64,000 nucleotides of DNA, from contig NC_014393.1 in assembly GCF_000145275.1 (NCBI RefSeq), forward strand, positions 2,170,001 to 2,234,000, written 5' to 3'. The DNA is from Clostridium cellulovorans 743B. GTDB lineage: Bacteria > Bacillota > Clostridia > Clostridiales > Clostridiaceae. The notes below the pieces were generated by a model. That model saw only the letters and a program-made list of their open reading frames with translations. It did not search any database and was not told the DNA's origin. Made by a program: the position numbers and the translations under genes. This document shows, piece after piece, positions 14,048 through 23,898 of the stretch (positions are counted from its first letter, which is position 1; each line of letters begins with the position of its first letter).

Positions 14048-17000
14048 TTGCTAAAATTTATTTTGGGAAGAAGCGGAAGTGGAAAGAGTTGTAGTATATT
14101 CGAAGAAATAAAAAAAATTTTAATTAAGGATAAAAACCAAAAAATATTTATGATTGTCCCAGATCAATTCTATTTTACTGCAGAAAAAAACCTGTTAGAG
14201 TTTCTAGGAGAAGAATTATGTGACAAGGTGGATGTTTTAACTTTTAAAAAGCTTGGTTATAGAGTTTTTGATCAAGTTGGAGGGGTTAGCAAAAAACATC
14301 TAGATGATGCTGGTAGGTCTATGCTCCTATATAAAATTTTAGAGGAGAACAAAAAAGAGTTAAAATATTTTTCAACTATATCAAACCAAAAAGGTTTTGT
14401 TAGTATTTTAGGTGATATAGTCAGTGAATTGAAAAATTATGATATTACTACAGAAACGCTTAAAGAACTATACAGTAAAATAGAAGATAATAAAGGATTA
14501 AAAGATAAGCTTTATGATATCTCTCTTATATATGAAAAGTTGAGAGCGGCAATGGAAGAGAAGTATTTAGATCTTGAGGATGAACTTTCAATTCTTTATG
14601 GAAAACTAGATGAGTATAGAGATATTAATAATGCTTATGTTTATTTTGACGAGTTTTCATCTTTTACAACTCTTCAATATAACATAATAGAAAAAATTCT
14701 CTTAAAGGCAAAGGTATTATCTATATCTTTGATACATTCAAGTCAATATATCAAGAGTAATTCTGATGGGAAAATTGAAAGTTATTCCAATGAGGGTGAT
14801 GTATTCTCAGTAACTAGTAAAACAATTAATAAGCTTATTGACATAGCGAGAAAGATAAACAGCCCTTTAGAATATAAAGAAATAGAATATAAGAAAATAA
14901 AAAGATTCAATAATCAAGAATTGATTCATTTAGAAAAAAATTTATATGCTTATCCACATGAAGAATACGAAGAAAAAACGAAAAAAATCAATATCAATAT
15001 AAATGTAAATAGCTTTAATGAAATAGAGGAAGTTGCTAAAGGCATTTTAGAAGCAGTAAGAGATAGAGACTTTAGATATCGTGATATTGCAGTTGTAACA
15101 AGAAATTTAGATAGTTATGATGAAATGATAAAGGCTATTTTTAATGAATATAATATTCCATATTTCATTGACAAGAAAAAAGAAATTGAAAGCAACAAAT
15201 TGATTGTGTTTTTAAAATCTGCTTTGGAAATCATCTCTAAAAATTGGAGTGAGGAAGCGGTATTTAAATATCTTAAAAGTGATCTTACGAGCCTTTCAAG
15301 AGAACAAGTGGACTTATTGGAAAACTATGCTCTTGCTAATGGTATAAGAGGAAAACGAAAATGGACTAAGGAAACTTGGGATTATGACTTTCCAAAAGAG
15401 TTATCTGGCGGTAAAGAGAAAGAAGAAATTTTAGAAGAGATTAATGAATTAAAAGCCCAAGTAGTTAATCCTTTATTAAAGCTTTATGATATATCAATCT
15501 CCAAAGCAAAGGTAAAGGAAATTTCTAAAATCATTTTTCAGTTTTTGCAACAGGTTGGGGCTTTTGAAAAAATTGAAAATTGGATACAAGGATTTAGAAC
15601 TGAAGGAAAACAACTTTTAGCCAATGAGTATAGTCAAATATGGAATTTGATAATAGAAACTTTAGATATGTTAGTTGAAGTTCTTGGTGATGCAGAGATG
15701 TCTTTGGAGGAATACGAAAAAATTCTTAGTATTGGCTTTGAAGAGAATAAGATGGGACTGATACCTGCAACCATAGATCAAGTACTTGTGGGAAGTGTAG
15801 AAAGATCAAAAACTAATGGTGTAAAAATCTTATATATAATAGGAGTAAATGATGGTGTATTCCCAAGAAGTGTTAGTGATGAGGGGATACTCAATGATGA
15901 AGATAGAACTGTATTAATGGAAAATGGAATTACTCTTGCTAGTACTACTAGAGCTGCTGCTTTTGAGGAACAGTTTTTAGTTTATGAAACTTTTACTGCA
16001 GCTAGCGATGAAATTATAATTTCTTATCCAATAGCTGACTTTGAAGGAAAAGCACTTAGACCTTCAATATTAGTATCAAGGTTAAAAAATATTTTTAAGA
16101 AAATTACAATTAAAAGTGATATTTTAGATGTTGTTTCTATGGAAAAGGTTACTCTTCCTATGCCAACCTTTAATCAAATGATTTCCGCTATAAGGGCAAA
16201 GATGGAAGGTGCAGAAATATCAGAGTATTGGTCTGAGGTTTATAAATGGTATCATGACCAAGAGGAGTATAAACTTTTAAAAGACAGAATAATGAGAGGT
16301 TTTTATTATTCTAATCAAGGAGTAATAAAAAACAAAGAAAAAATAAAGAAGCTTTATGGAGAAGACTATAGTGTGTCACGATTTGAGACCTATGTTAATT
16401 GCCCTTTTAGTTATTTTGTAAATTATGGACTTAAGGCTAAAGAAAGAAAACTTTATAATCTCACGACATTAGATAAAGGAACTTTTCTTCATAATGTTAT
16501 AGAAAATTTTTGTATAAGTGTTATAAAAGAGCATGCTTCCTTTGAAAATATAGATGAGGATTTTTGTCAGCAGTTTTCAGATAAGGTTTTAAAAGAGACA
16601 TTAAAAATAGATAATTCTGTTTTAAATAGTTCAAATAGATATCAATATATGGCCAATAGACTTAAAAAGGTTTTAGTGAGAACTCTTATTACAATAACAA
16701 GGCAGATAAATAATAGTGACTTTAAACCTATAAGTTTCGAAGCTGAATTTGATGATAACAGAGAGTTTAGACCAATAGAAATCTCTTTAAAGGATGGAAC
16801 TAAAGCAAAAATAAAAGGTAAGATTGATAGAATAGATATTTTGAAAAAAGATGATGAGTTATATATAAGAATAATTGACTATAAATCTAGTAGTAAAACA
16901 ATAAACTTAAAGGATGTATATTATGGTGCTCAGCTTCAATTATTAGTATATCTAGATGCTATTTTATCTTATGAGGAAGAGGAAAAGCATGAGAAATCAA

Positions 17001-17506
17001 TGCCAGGTGCTATTTTTTATTATAAGATAGAAAATCCTATAGTATCAAAAAAACAAAAACTCTCAGATGAAGAAATAGAAGAGGCTATTACGGAGAACTT
17101 AAAATTAAAAGGATTAATATTAAGAGATTCAGAAATAGCTAAAGCTATGGATAAAGAGCTAAAAGAAGGAGAAGGTTCTAAGATTATTCCTGTGACTTTA
17201 AAAAAGGATGGTCAATTAAAGGAAAGTACTTCTATAGCTACAAAAGAAGAGTTTGATATCTTAAGGAACCATGTTAAAAAGAAGCTTAAGGAAATTCTTG
17301 AAAATATGATTAATGGGGATATATCCATAGCTCCAAGAAAGCAAAAGGAAAGAACTAGTTGTGATTATTGTAAGTATAGTACTGTTTGTCAGTTTGATAC
17401 AACTTTTTATGATAATGGTTATAAAAAGGAAGAAAATCTGCGAGAATCAGAAATTTGGGCAAGATTAAAAGAGGAGTGTGGTAATTTTGAAGAACATAGG
17501 GACTAG
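14048..17506 (+). CDS. addB: ATP-dependent helicase/deoxyribonuclease subunit B
   Basis: Subunit of the AddAB helicase-nuclease, which resects double-strand breaks for RecA-dependent repair in Firmicutes in place of RecBCD. The 1152-residue protein starts at TTG 14048 behind GGGAGG. An ATP-binding loop, GRSGSGKS, lies at residues 7-14. The C-terminal nuclease region shows GKIDRIDIL...IIDYKSS. Cysteines that hold the Fe-S cluster are in the VNCPFSYF segment and in CDYCKYSTVC near the end. Length is normal. It overlaps the start of addA by 20 bases, indicating coupled translation. Confidence 0.96.
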   Translation: MLKFILGRSGSGKSCSIFEEIKKILIKDKNQKIFMIVPDQFYFTAEKNLLEFLGEELCDKVDVLTFKKLGYRVFDQVGGVSKKHLDDAGRSMLLYKILEENKKELKYFSTISNQKGFVSILGDIVSELKNYDITTETLKELYSKIEDNKGLKDKLYDISLIYEKLRAAMEEKYLDLEDELSILYGKLDEYRDINNAYVYFDEFSSFTTLQYNIIEKILLKAKVLSISLIHSSQYIKSNSDGKIESYSNEGDVFSVTSKTINKLIDIARKINSPLEYKEIEYKKIKRFNNQELIHLEKNLYAYPHEEYEEKTKKINININVNSFNEIEEVAKGILEAVRDRDFRYRDIAVVTRNLDSYDEMIKAIFNEYNIPYFIDKKKEIESNKLIVFLKSALEIISKNWSEEAVFKYLKSDLTSLSREQVDLLENYALANGIRGKRKWTKETWDYDFPKELSGGKEKEEILEEINELKAQVVNPLLKLYDISISKAKVKEISKIIFQFLQQVGAFEKIENWIQGFRTEGKQLLANEYSQIWNLIIETLDMLVEVLGDAEMSLEEYEKILSIGFEENKMGLIPATIDQVLVGSVERSKTNGVKILYIIGVNDGVFPRSVSDEGILNDEDRTVLMENGITLASTTRAAAFEEQFLVYETFTAASDEIIISYPIADFEGKALRPSILVSRLKNIFKKITIKSDILDVVSMEKVTLPMPTFNQMISAIRAKMEGAEISEYWSEVYKWYHDQEEYKLLKDRIMRGFYYSNQGVIKNKEKIKKLYGEDYSVSRFETYVNCPFSYFVNYGLKAKERKLYNLTTLDKGTFLHNVIENFCISVIKEHASFENIDEDFCQQFSDKVLKETLKIDNSVLNSSNRYQYMANRLKKVLVRTLITITRQINNSDFKPISFEAEFDDNREFRPIEISLKDGTKAKIKGKIDRIDILKKDDELYIRIIDYKSSSKTINLKDVYYGAQLQLLVYLDAILSYEEEEKHEKSMPGAIFYYKIENPIVSKKQKLSDEEIEEAITENLKLKGLILRDSEIAKAMDKELKEGEGSKIIPVTLKKDGQLKESTSIATKEEFDILRNHVKKKLKEILENMINGDISIAPRKQKERTSCDYCKYSTVCQFDTTFYDNGYKKEENLRESEIWARLKEECGNFEEHRD

Positions 17507-20500
17507 AAAATGGACTGAGGAACAAAAGGCAGCCATTGATACCCATGGAGTAAACCTTCTTGTTGCCGCTGCTGCTGGCTCCGGAAAGACGGCAGTATTA
17601 GTTGAAAGAATTATTGAACTAGTATCCAATAAAGAAGCAAAGACAGATATAGATAAGCTTTTGGTAGTAACGTTTACAAAAGCTGCAGCTGCTGAAATGA
17701 GAGAAAGAATAGGAAATGCATTAGCAGAAAAAATAAGTGAAAATCCTGATGATACTCATTTACATAGACAATTGGTGCTTTTAAATAAAGCAAATATTAC
17801 AACTATGCATTCCTTTTGCCAAAGTCTTATTAAGAATTATTTTCATAAGCTTGATATAGATCCTGCCTTTAGGATAGGTGATGCTACAGAAATAGAACTT
17901 TTACTTCTTGAAACCATAGAAGAAGTATTAGAGGAATGTTATAAGGAAGAAAATATAACTATAGGTTTTCAAAGATTAGTGGAGGGCTATGGTAAAAATG
18001 AAGATGATAAATCCGTTCAAGATGTGATCATAAGGCTTTATAGATTTGTAATGGCTATGCCATGGCCAGAAAGTTACCTTGAAAAGGTTGTAGAAGCATA
18101 TAGAGCCTTCGAGGAAACATCTCCATTTAAGACTTCTTTTGAGAATAGTGAATTTTCAAAGGAAATATGTAAAATTGTATATGACAAGGTGGAGCCGGAC
18201 TTAAAAACTCTTAGGATATTGATTAGAGAAGTTGAAGCCCAGGAATCAATAAATCCAAACCTACCACTTTTAATTAAAGAAGAGGCTTATCTTTCTAATA
18301 TAGTAAAAAATTCAAAAGAAGGATATGAAGCTTTAAGAAATATTCTTATGTCAGTAGAATTTGGGAGATTATCTACGAAAAAGACTTCTATACTTATCGA
18401 AACAAAAGAGCAGATGAAAAATGTGAGAGATCAATATAAAGAGACGATTTCTTCTATAATCGAGGACTTTTTTTATGATGATATAGAAGCTATTAACGAA
18501 GAATTTAGATTTATAGCCCCTATTATAAGTATATTAAAAGAGATTTTAATTTCAGTTATTCATACTTTTAAGGAAAAAAAACGGTCAAAAGGGATTATTG
18601 ATTTTAACGATATGGAGCATTATGTTTTAGAACTTCTATGTACTAAAAATGATAAAGATGAAACAGTTCCTACAGAAGTAGCTTTAGAAATAAGGCGTAA
18701 ATTTGAAGAAATAATGATCGATGAATATCAGGACAGTAGCTTTATACAAGAAGAAATTATGACCACCATATCAAGAAAAGATGAGGCTGTACCTAATATG
18801 TTCATGGTGGGAGATGTAAAACAAAGTATATATAAGTTCCGACAAGCAAAGCCTGAACTTTTTCTAGAAAAATATGAAACCTATGAAGAGTTAGATGGGG
18901 CGAGAAACAGGAAAATACTTTTATATAAGAATTTTAGAAGTAGAAAAGAAATTTTAGATGGAACCAATTTTATTTTTAAAAGTATAATGTCAAAGGAATT
19001 AGGAGAACTGGAATACACAGATAAGGAAGCTTTAAATTTAGGCGCTGATTACGTTACCTTTGAAGACGAAAGCCTTACCTTTGCAGAACCTATTGATGTA
19101 ATTATTTTTGAAAAGCCTTCAGGAAATATTGAAATCCAGAAAGACACTGATGAAGATGCAGAGGATCTAGAAGAAATAAATGAGTTTCAAATGGAGGCTA
19201 AAATAATTGGAGCAGAAATCAAAAAAATCATGGGTAGGGAAGCTGGATATAGAAGAAAAAAAGTTTTTGATAAAGGGTCATATAGGGACGTTGAGTACAA
19301 AGATATAGTGATTCTTTTAAGGAGCACAGTAAATAGAACAGATGTGTTCTTAGAGGAACTAAAAAATCTTGAAATACCAGTATATGCAGATAGTACTTCA
19401 GGATTTTTTGATAATATTGAAGTAAAAACGATATTAGCATTACTTCAAGTTATAGATAATCCAAAACAAGATATTCCTCTTTTGGCAGTACTAAGATCAC
19501 CAATTGGTGGTTTTTCAGATGATGAATTAATCGACATTAAGATTTCTATGGATAAAGAATATTGTTATTTTTTTGACAAGCTTAGTAATTATTGTGTAGT
19601 TGGAAGTGACAATGATTTAAGAGAAAAGACAAAAGCATTTTTAAGACGACTTAATGATTATAGATCAAAATCATTACATTTATCTTTAGTAGAGTTAATT
19701 TGGTTTTTATTTACTGATACAGGTTATTTAGCTTTTGTTGGAACTTTACCTAATGGAATGCAAAGACAAGGAAACTTAAGAATATTGTTTCATAGAGCAA
19801 AGCAATATGAAGCTACTAGCTATAGAGGTTTATTTAATTTTATAAACTTTATGGAGAAGATGAAAAACACAAGTAGCGATTTAGGGGATGCAAAACTCTT
19901 AGGAGAAAATGATAATGTTGTTAGAATTATGACCATTCATAAAAGTAAAGGTTTGGAGTTTCCTGTCGTTTTTCTTGCTTCTACTTCAAAACGGTTTAAT
20001 AATAGAGAGCTAAATAATGAATTCCTATTTCATCATAATTTCGGTATTGGAATAAAATATACAGATTTCGAAAAAAGGATATCATATTCCTCTATTTTGA
20101 GGAATCTAATACAAGAAAAGATGAAGATTGAAAATTATTCTGAGGAAATGAGAGTCTTATATGTAGCATTAACAAGAGCTAAAGAAAAGCTGATAATAAC
20201 TGGTGGGGTAAAAGAAATAGAGAAATCTATAAGAAAATGGGCCTTAAGTTGTGAAACTCAACAACATCAGGAGAACTTTTTTATAAATAGTTTAGAACAA
20301 TGTGAGGAAGATGATAAAGTAAATAGTAACTCTTTAATAGAAAGTTCCTTAGAAGAAAAAATTTCAAAGGATATAATTATAAAAGCAAATAGCTATTTAG
20401 ATTGGATAGTTTTTGCTCTTATGAGACATAAGTCAACAAATGAAATAAGAGAATTATATAATATCCATTGTAGTCCTTTAGTTTTGACAAATTCACCTTC

Positions 20501-21350
20501 AAAATGGAATATAAAGCTTTTAAATAGTGAAGATATTTTAGCGTTCAAGAAGAATGGTGCTCTTGATGATCAAATGGATTCAAGAGAGCAGCTATTTCAA
20601 AAAATAATTGAGGAAATAAGTGAAAAGGACACTGATCAGTATAAAGCTGAAATCCAAAGAAGACTTTCTTTTAAATATAAATATTCTGTAGCTACAGAAA
20701 TACCATCGCTTCTTTCAGTAACAGAAATAAAAAGAAGGTTTAATGATATAAACCAAGGTGGAGAAGATATATATATTCCGAAGTTGTTAAAAACCCCAAG
20801 ATTCTTAGAAGAAGAGAAAGCACTAACATCAGCTGAGAGAGGTACAATTGTTCATTTAGTTATGCAACACTTGGATTTAAATAGAGCATTAACAATGGAG
20901 AGCATAAATGAACAAATTTCTGAAATGATTAAAAGAGAGTTTATTAATGAAAAAGAAGCAAAAGTTGTTGATATAAGAAAGATTTTAAGATTCTTTTCTT
21001 CTACTATAGGTCTAAGAATGCTTAGAGCAGATAAAATATATAGAGAATATCCATTTAAGATTAGGGTTAAAAGTAATGAAATATTAAAGCTATCTAAAAG
21101 TGATGATGAGAATGAGGATATTATTGTTCAAGGGGTTATTGACACTATTTTTGTAGAAAATGATGAAATTGTTATAATTGACTATAAAAATGATTATGTA
21201 AATGATAATATAGTAGATACCATTAAAACTCAGTATAAGACGCAACTAAATTATTATAAAATTGCAGCTGAGAAAATTTTAAATAAAAGAGTTAAGAATA
21301 TATATTTATATCTTTTTTATTCTGGTGAGGTTTTGGAGTATGATTTTTAG
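17487..21350 (+). CDS. addA: ATP-dependent helicase/nuclease subunit A
   Basis: UvrD-type helicase plus RecB-type nuclease subunit of AddAB. I choose TTG 17487 (MKNIGTRKWTEEQ), with AGGAG ten bases upstream; GTG 17478 touches the ribosome site. The product is 1287 residues. Walker A is AAAGSGKTAVLVERI near residue 30, the GFNTXAAEMRERI-like region is FTKAAAAEMRERI, and Walker B is IMIDEYQDSS. The helicase motif VRIMTIHKSKGLEFPVVF and the ALTRAKEKLIIT motif are intact. The nuclease end carries VIDTIFVENDEIVIIDYKND. It is probably co-transcribed with addB and yhaM. Confidence 0.97.
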   Translation: MKNIGTRKWTEEQKAAIDTHGVNLLVAAAAGSGKTAVLVERIIELVSNKEAKTDIDKLLVVTFTKAAAAEMRERIGNALAEKISENPDDTHLHRQLVLLNKANITTMHSFCQSLIKNYFHKLDIDPAFRIGDATEIELLLLETIEEVLEECYKEENITIGFQRLVEGYGKNEDDKSVQDVIIRLYRFVMAMPWPESYLEKVVEAYRAFEETSPFKTSFENSEFSKEICKIVYDKVEPDLKTLRILIREVEAQESINPNLPLLIKEEAYLSNIVKNSKEGYEALRNILMSVEFGRLSTKKTSILIETKEQMKNVRDQYKETISSIIEDFFYDDIEAINEEFRFIAPIISILKEILISVIHTFKEKKRSKGIIDFNDMEHYVLELLCTKNDKDETVPTEVALEIRRKFEEIMIDEYQDSSFIQEEIMTTISRKDEAVPNMFMVGDVKQSIYKFRQAKPELFLEKYETYEELDGARNRKILLYKNFRSRKEILDGTNFIFKSIMSKELGELEYTDKEALNLGADYVTFEDESLTFAEPIDVIIFEKPSGNIEIQKDTDEDAEDLEEINEFQMEAKIIGAEIKKIMGREAGYRRKKVFDKGSYRDVEYKDIVILLRSTVNRTDVFLEELKNLEIPVYADSTSGFFDNIEVKTILALLQVIDNPKQDIPLLAVLRSPIGGFSDDELIDIKISMDKEYCYFFDKLSNYCVVGSDNDLREKTKAFLRRLNDYRSKSLHLSLVELIWFLFTDTGYLAFVGTLPNGMQRQGNLRILFHRAKQYEATSYRGLFNFINFMEKMKNTSSDLGDAKLLGENDNVVRIMTIHKSKGLEFPVVFLASTSKRFNNRELNNEFLFHHNFGIGIKYTDFEKRISYSSILRNLIQEKMKIENYSEEMRVLYVALTRAKEKLIITGGVKEIEKSIRKWALSCETQQHQENFFINSLEQCEEDDKVNSNSLIESSLEEKISKDIIIKANSYLDWIVFALMRHKSTNEIRELYNIHCSPLVLTNSPSKWNIKLLNSEDILAFKKNGALDDQMDSREQLFQKIIEEISEKDTDQYKAEIQRRLSFKYKYSVATEIPSLLSVTEIKRRFNDINQGGEDIYIPKLLKTPRFLEEEKALTSAERGTIVHLVMQHLDLNRALTMESINEQISEMIKREFINEKEAKVVDIRKILRFFSSTIGLRMLRADKIYREYPFKIRVKSNEILKLSKSDDENEDIIVQGVIDTIFVENDEIVIIDYKNDYVNDNIVDTIKTQYKTQLNYYKIAAEKILNKRVKNIYLYLFYSGEVLEYDF

Positions 21351-21368
21351 CTTTTAGGAGGTATAGGA

Positions 21369-22313
21369 TTGAGTATTAGTGATTTTCAATCAGGAAAAAA
21401 GGTCGATGATTATTTTGTTATAAAATCAGTAAGCGTAAAAATATCCACTGCTAATAATAATAGGTATTTGGATTTTATATTTGTTGATAGCACAGGAGAA
21501 ATAAATGGGAAATTGTGGAAGTGTACTGATGAAGATATTGAAGAGCTAAAGGAAAATTTAATGGTGAAGGTAAAAGGGTCAGTAATTGACTGGCAGGGAA
21601 CTCTTCAACTTAGAATAGATAAAATAAGAAAGACTAACACAAGTGACAATGTTGATATTGGAGACTTTGTACCATCTGCACCTTATAAAAAGGAGGAGAT
21701 GTATGAAGTTTTAATTCAGTACATAGGAAAAGTTAAAAATAAAGAGATTAAAGAACTTTTATCATATATGATTGATGAAAAAAAAGAAAAGCTTTTAGTT
21801 CATCCTGCAGCGATGAAAAATCATCACTCAATAAGATCAGGGCTTCTATACCATACAACCACTATGCTTAGAGCAGGAGAAAAAATTTGCGAGATCTATG
21901 ATTTTTTAGACAGTGATTTAGTTTATGCAGGTGTTATTCTTCATGATCTTTTGAAAATAGATGAGATGGAAGCATCTTCTTTAGGAATAGTTTCAGATTA
22001 TACTCTTGAAGGGCAACTTTTAGGGCATATTATTCAAGGAGTTAAAGCTATTGAAGTAGTTGGAGAAATGATGGGAGCCGATAAAGAAATAATCTCGGTT
22101 CTGCAACATTTGGTGCTTTGTCATCATTATGAGCCAGAGTATGGTAGTCCTAAAAAACCTATGTTACCAGAAGGGGAAGTATTACATTTCCTAGATGACT
22201 TAGATGCAAAACTTTTTGATATGAAAAAAGCATTAGCTTCAACAGAAAAGGGAACATTTAGTGAAAGTATTTGGTCCTTAGATAAACGAAGAGTATACAA
22301 AAAGAAATTCTAA
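21369..22313 (+). CDS. yhaM: 3'-5' exoribonuclease YhaM-type
   Basis: A 314-residue nuclease with an N-terminal OB-fold (residues 5-90) and a metal-dependent HD domain (about 150-290; GLLYHTTTMLR, VILHDLLK, LCHHYEPEYGS). The YhaM family trims RNA and single-stranded DNA 3' ends. The start is TTG 21369 behind AGGAGG, 18 bases after addA, so it belongs to the same operon; this pairing with DNA repair genes is compatible with an additional DNA role. A strong terminator follows. Confidence 0.9.
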   Translation: MSISDFQSGKKVDDYFVIKSVSVKISTANNNRYLDFIFVDSTGEINGKLWKCTDEDIEELKENLMVKVKGSVIDWQGTLQLRIDKIRKTNTSDNVDIGDFVPSAPYKKEEMYEVLIQYIGKVKNKEIKELLSYMIDEKKEKLLVHPAAMKNHHSIRSGLLYHTTTMLRAGEKICEIYDFLDSDLVYAGVILHDLLKIDEMEASSLGIVSDYTLEGQLLGHIIQGVKAIEVVGEMMGADKEIISVLQHLVLCHHYEPEYGSPKKPMLPEGEVLHFLDDLDAKLFDMKKALASTEKGTFSESIWSLDKRRVYKKKF

Positions 22314-22320
22314 AAAGCAG

Positions 22321-22368
22321 CCTACTAACAAAGATTAAAATTAATTAATGTTTTGTTAGTAGGTTTAT
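22321..22368 (+). terminator. Terminator of the addB-addA-yhaM operon
   Basis: CCTACTAACAAA pairs perfectly with TTTGTTAGTAGG, followed by TTTATTTAT. Confidence 0.8.
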
Positions 22369-22418
22369 TTATATATAAATTTCAAAAATGCTTCTACATT
22401 AAACCGATATATAGATAA

Positions 22419-22425
22419 TAAAGTA
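22419..22425. repeat. IS982 target-site duplication, left copy
   Basis: TAAAGTA, identical to 23581-23587. Confidence 0.85.
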
Positions 22426-23580
22426 ACCTGTTGTGCTAGCAGATAAGTTTTCATTAAAAGGATATTTATACCATGATTTTAGGCAGTCCTATCCTATTGT
22501 CTCATATACTGTTTTTGGAAATTATTATCCGAATACTAATTCTTTAATCTTTGATATTTCTATACCTATATTAAAAAATTTATTTATAAAATAGCAAAGA
22601 TTATGAGCTAATATTTTATTTGATATTCTTGTGGCAAATCCCCAAGTTGATTTTGTAAGAACCCTCTGCATATTTAATTGCTCGGAGAGCTGAGAAAAAG
22701 TAGTTTCTACTCTACGACGAGCCTTGAATATCAACTGCCTAAAAGGTTTTAAAAGTTTAGTTTTACTATTGTTACGATTTATTGTTAAAAGACGAATGTA
22801 CCTTGTTTCTTTTAATTGCGAAGCAACTTTTTGACCTATATATCCTTTATCACCTATTAGTATATCAATCTCTGAATTAGCTGTGAGTTCCCAGACGACA
22901 TCTCTGTCATCAATATTTGCTGCTGTTACAGTAAAATCTGTGATATAGCCATCGAGGGCTACTAAAGCATGTAATTTGAATCCATAATATGTTTCTTTTT
23001 TCGAAGCGCATCGCCCGTAGGCAGCCTCCGGCTTAAAAGCTTTATGGAAATGAGCTCTCCCAAACTTACACACAGGAATTGGCATACTATCTGCAATTCT
23101 CATTCGGTCATATTGATAGTTAAGAAATTTCGTTAACTCTTTACGAATTTCATCAATGACTCGAAATAATGACTTTCTAACTCTATGAAACCTCGGCCTA
23201 CTACAAAAGTTGGGAAATAAGTCTCGTAGGTTTTTAGAGCAAAATCCAAACCATGCTTTTTCAGAGTCAATGGTTAAGAGTTCACCTACTAAAGAAATCG
23301 TAATTATTTCGCTATCAGTCATTACTGATTTAGCGATGTTACGACGATTTTTAATAAATGTTGGAGTTACTTTTTGGTAAAAGTCATCAATTATAACATA
23401 AGTGACAACAATAAAATCTTTTAAGTCATTTATTGTTATGGTAGAATCTTTATTAAACTCTGGCATATAGGTTAGCCTCCTATCATTAGATTAGTGGTGT
23501 TTTTTAATGATAGGTTAGCAAATATGCTGGAGTTTTTCTATTTGTAAGTATTGCCAGCGTATTTAACTAGCACAACGGGT
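22426..23580 (-). mobile_element. Complete IS982-family insertion sequence
   Basis: A 1155-base element bounded by 14-base terminal repeats, ACCTGTTGTGCTAG on the left and the complement of ACCCGTTGTGCTAG on the right, with one mismatch. It is flanked by the 7-base direct repeat TAAAGTA at 22419-22425 and 23581-23587, the target duplication. The transposase reads on the minus strand and fills most of the element. The intact frame, ends and target duplication suggest a recent and possibly active insertion between the yhaM terminator and the pflB promoters. Confidence 0.93.
22525..23466 (-). CDS. IS982-family transposase
   Basis: A 313-residue DDE transposase that moves its own element by cut and paste. 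The catalytic triad is probably Asp126 (RIADSMPIP), Asp206 (ILIGDKGYIG) and Glu254 (RRRVETTFSQL), with the typical ADS and GDKGY contexts of IS982. It starts at ATG 23466 with AGGAGG nine bases upstream, close to the right terminal repeat. No frameshift or stop interrupts it. There is no passenger gene. Confidence 0.95.
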   Translation of the reverse strand: MPEFNKDSTITINDLKDFIVVTYVIIDDFYQKVTPTFIKNRRNIAKSVMTDSEIITISLVGELLTIDSEKAWFGFCSKNLRDLFPNFCSRPRFHRVRKSLFRVIDEIRKELTKFLNYQYDRMRIADSMPIPVCKFGRAHFHKAFKPEAAYGRCASKKETYYGFKLHALVALDGYITDFTVTAANIDDRDVVWELTANSEIDILIGDKGYIGQKVASQLKETRYIRLLTINRNNSKTKLLKPFRQLIFKARRRVETTFSQLSEQLNMQRVLTKSTWGFATRISNKILAHNLCYFINKFFNIGIEISKIKELVFG

Positions 23581-23587
23581 TAAAGTA
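23581..23587. repeat. IS982 target-site duplication, right copy
   Basis: TAAAGTA, identical to 22419-22425. Confidence 0.85.
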
Positions 23588-23690
23588 ATTTAGATTTTTA
23601 ATCAGAATATAGAGAGTATAAAAAATAATGTATATAAATAAAATAATTAGAGGATAATTATTATTAGTAAATAATTCTTCTGAATAAGTA

Positions 23691-23720
23691 TTTACAATAT
23701 GTAGTTAATGATGGTATAAT
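23691..23720 (+). promoter_or_regulatory. Distal promoter of pflB
   Basis: TTTACA (23691-23696), an 18-base spacer and TATAAT (23715-23720). Confidence 0.5.
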
Positions 23721-23809
23721 TTATATACAAAGTATACATTCTTGGTGCTATTTATATAGTAAATTAAACCCTAAAACGTAAAAATGTCTTTATTTAGACA
23801 TGCAGTTTG

Positions 23810-23818
23810 TGTTATAAT
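23810..23818 (+). promoter_or_regulatory. Proximal extended -10 promoter of pflB
   Basis: TG-T-TATAAT extended -10 element with no clear -35, placed just before the Rex-like operator. Confidence 0.5.
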
Positions 23819-23831
23819 AGTTTTGCCTAGT

Positions 23832-23849
23832 ATGTTAATTATTTAACAT
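23832..23849. promoter_or_regulatory. Rex-type redox operator of pflB
   Basis: ATGTTAA-TTAT-TTAACAT matches the clostridial Rex consensus TTGTTAA-N4-TTAACAA except at the outermost base pair. It lies 14 bases downstream of a perfect -10, where a bound repressor would block transcription. Rex releases DNA at high NADH/NAD ratio, which suits a fermentation gene. Confidence 0.65.
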
Positions 23850-23898
23850 ATACTTTATTTAATAAAAAGTACCAAGGATTTAAAAGGAGGAAATTAAA

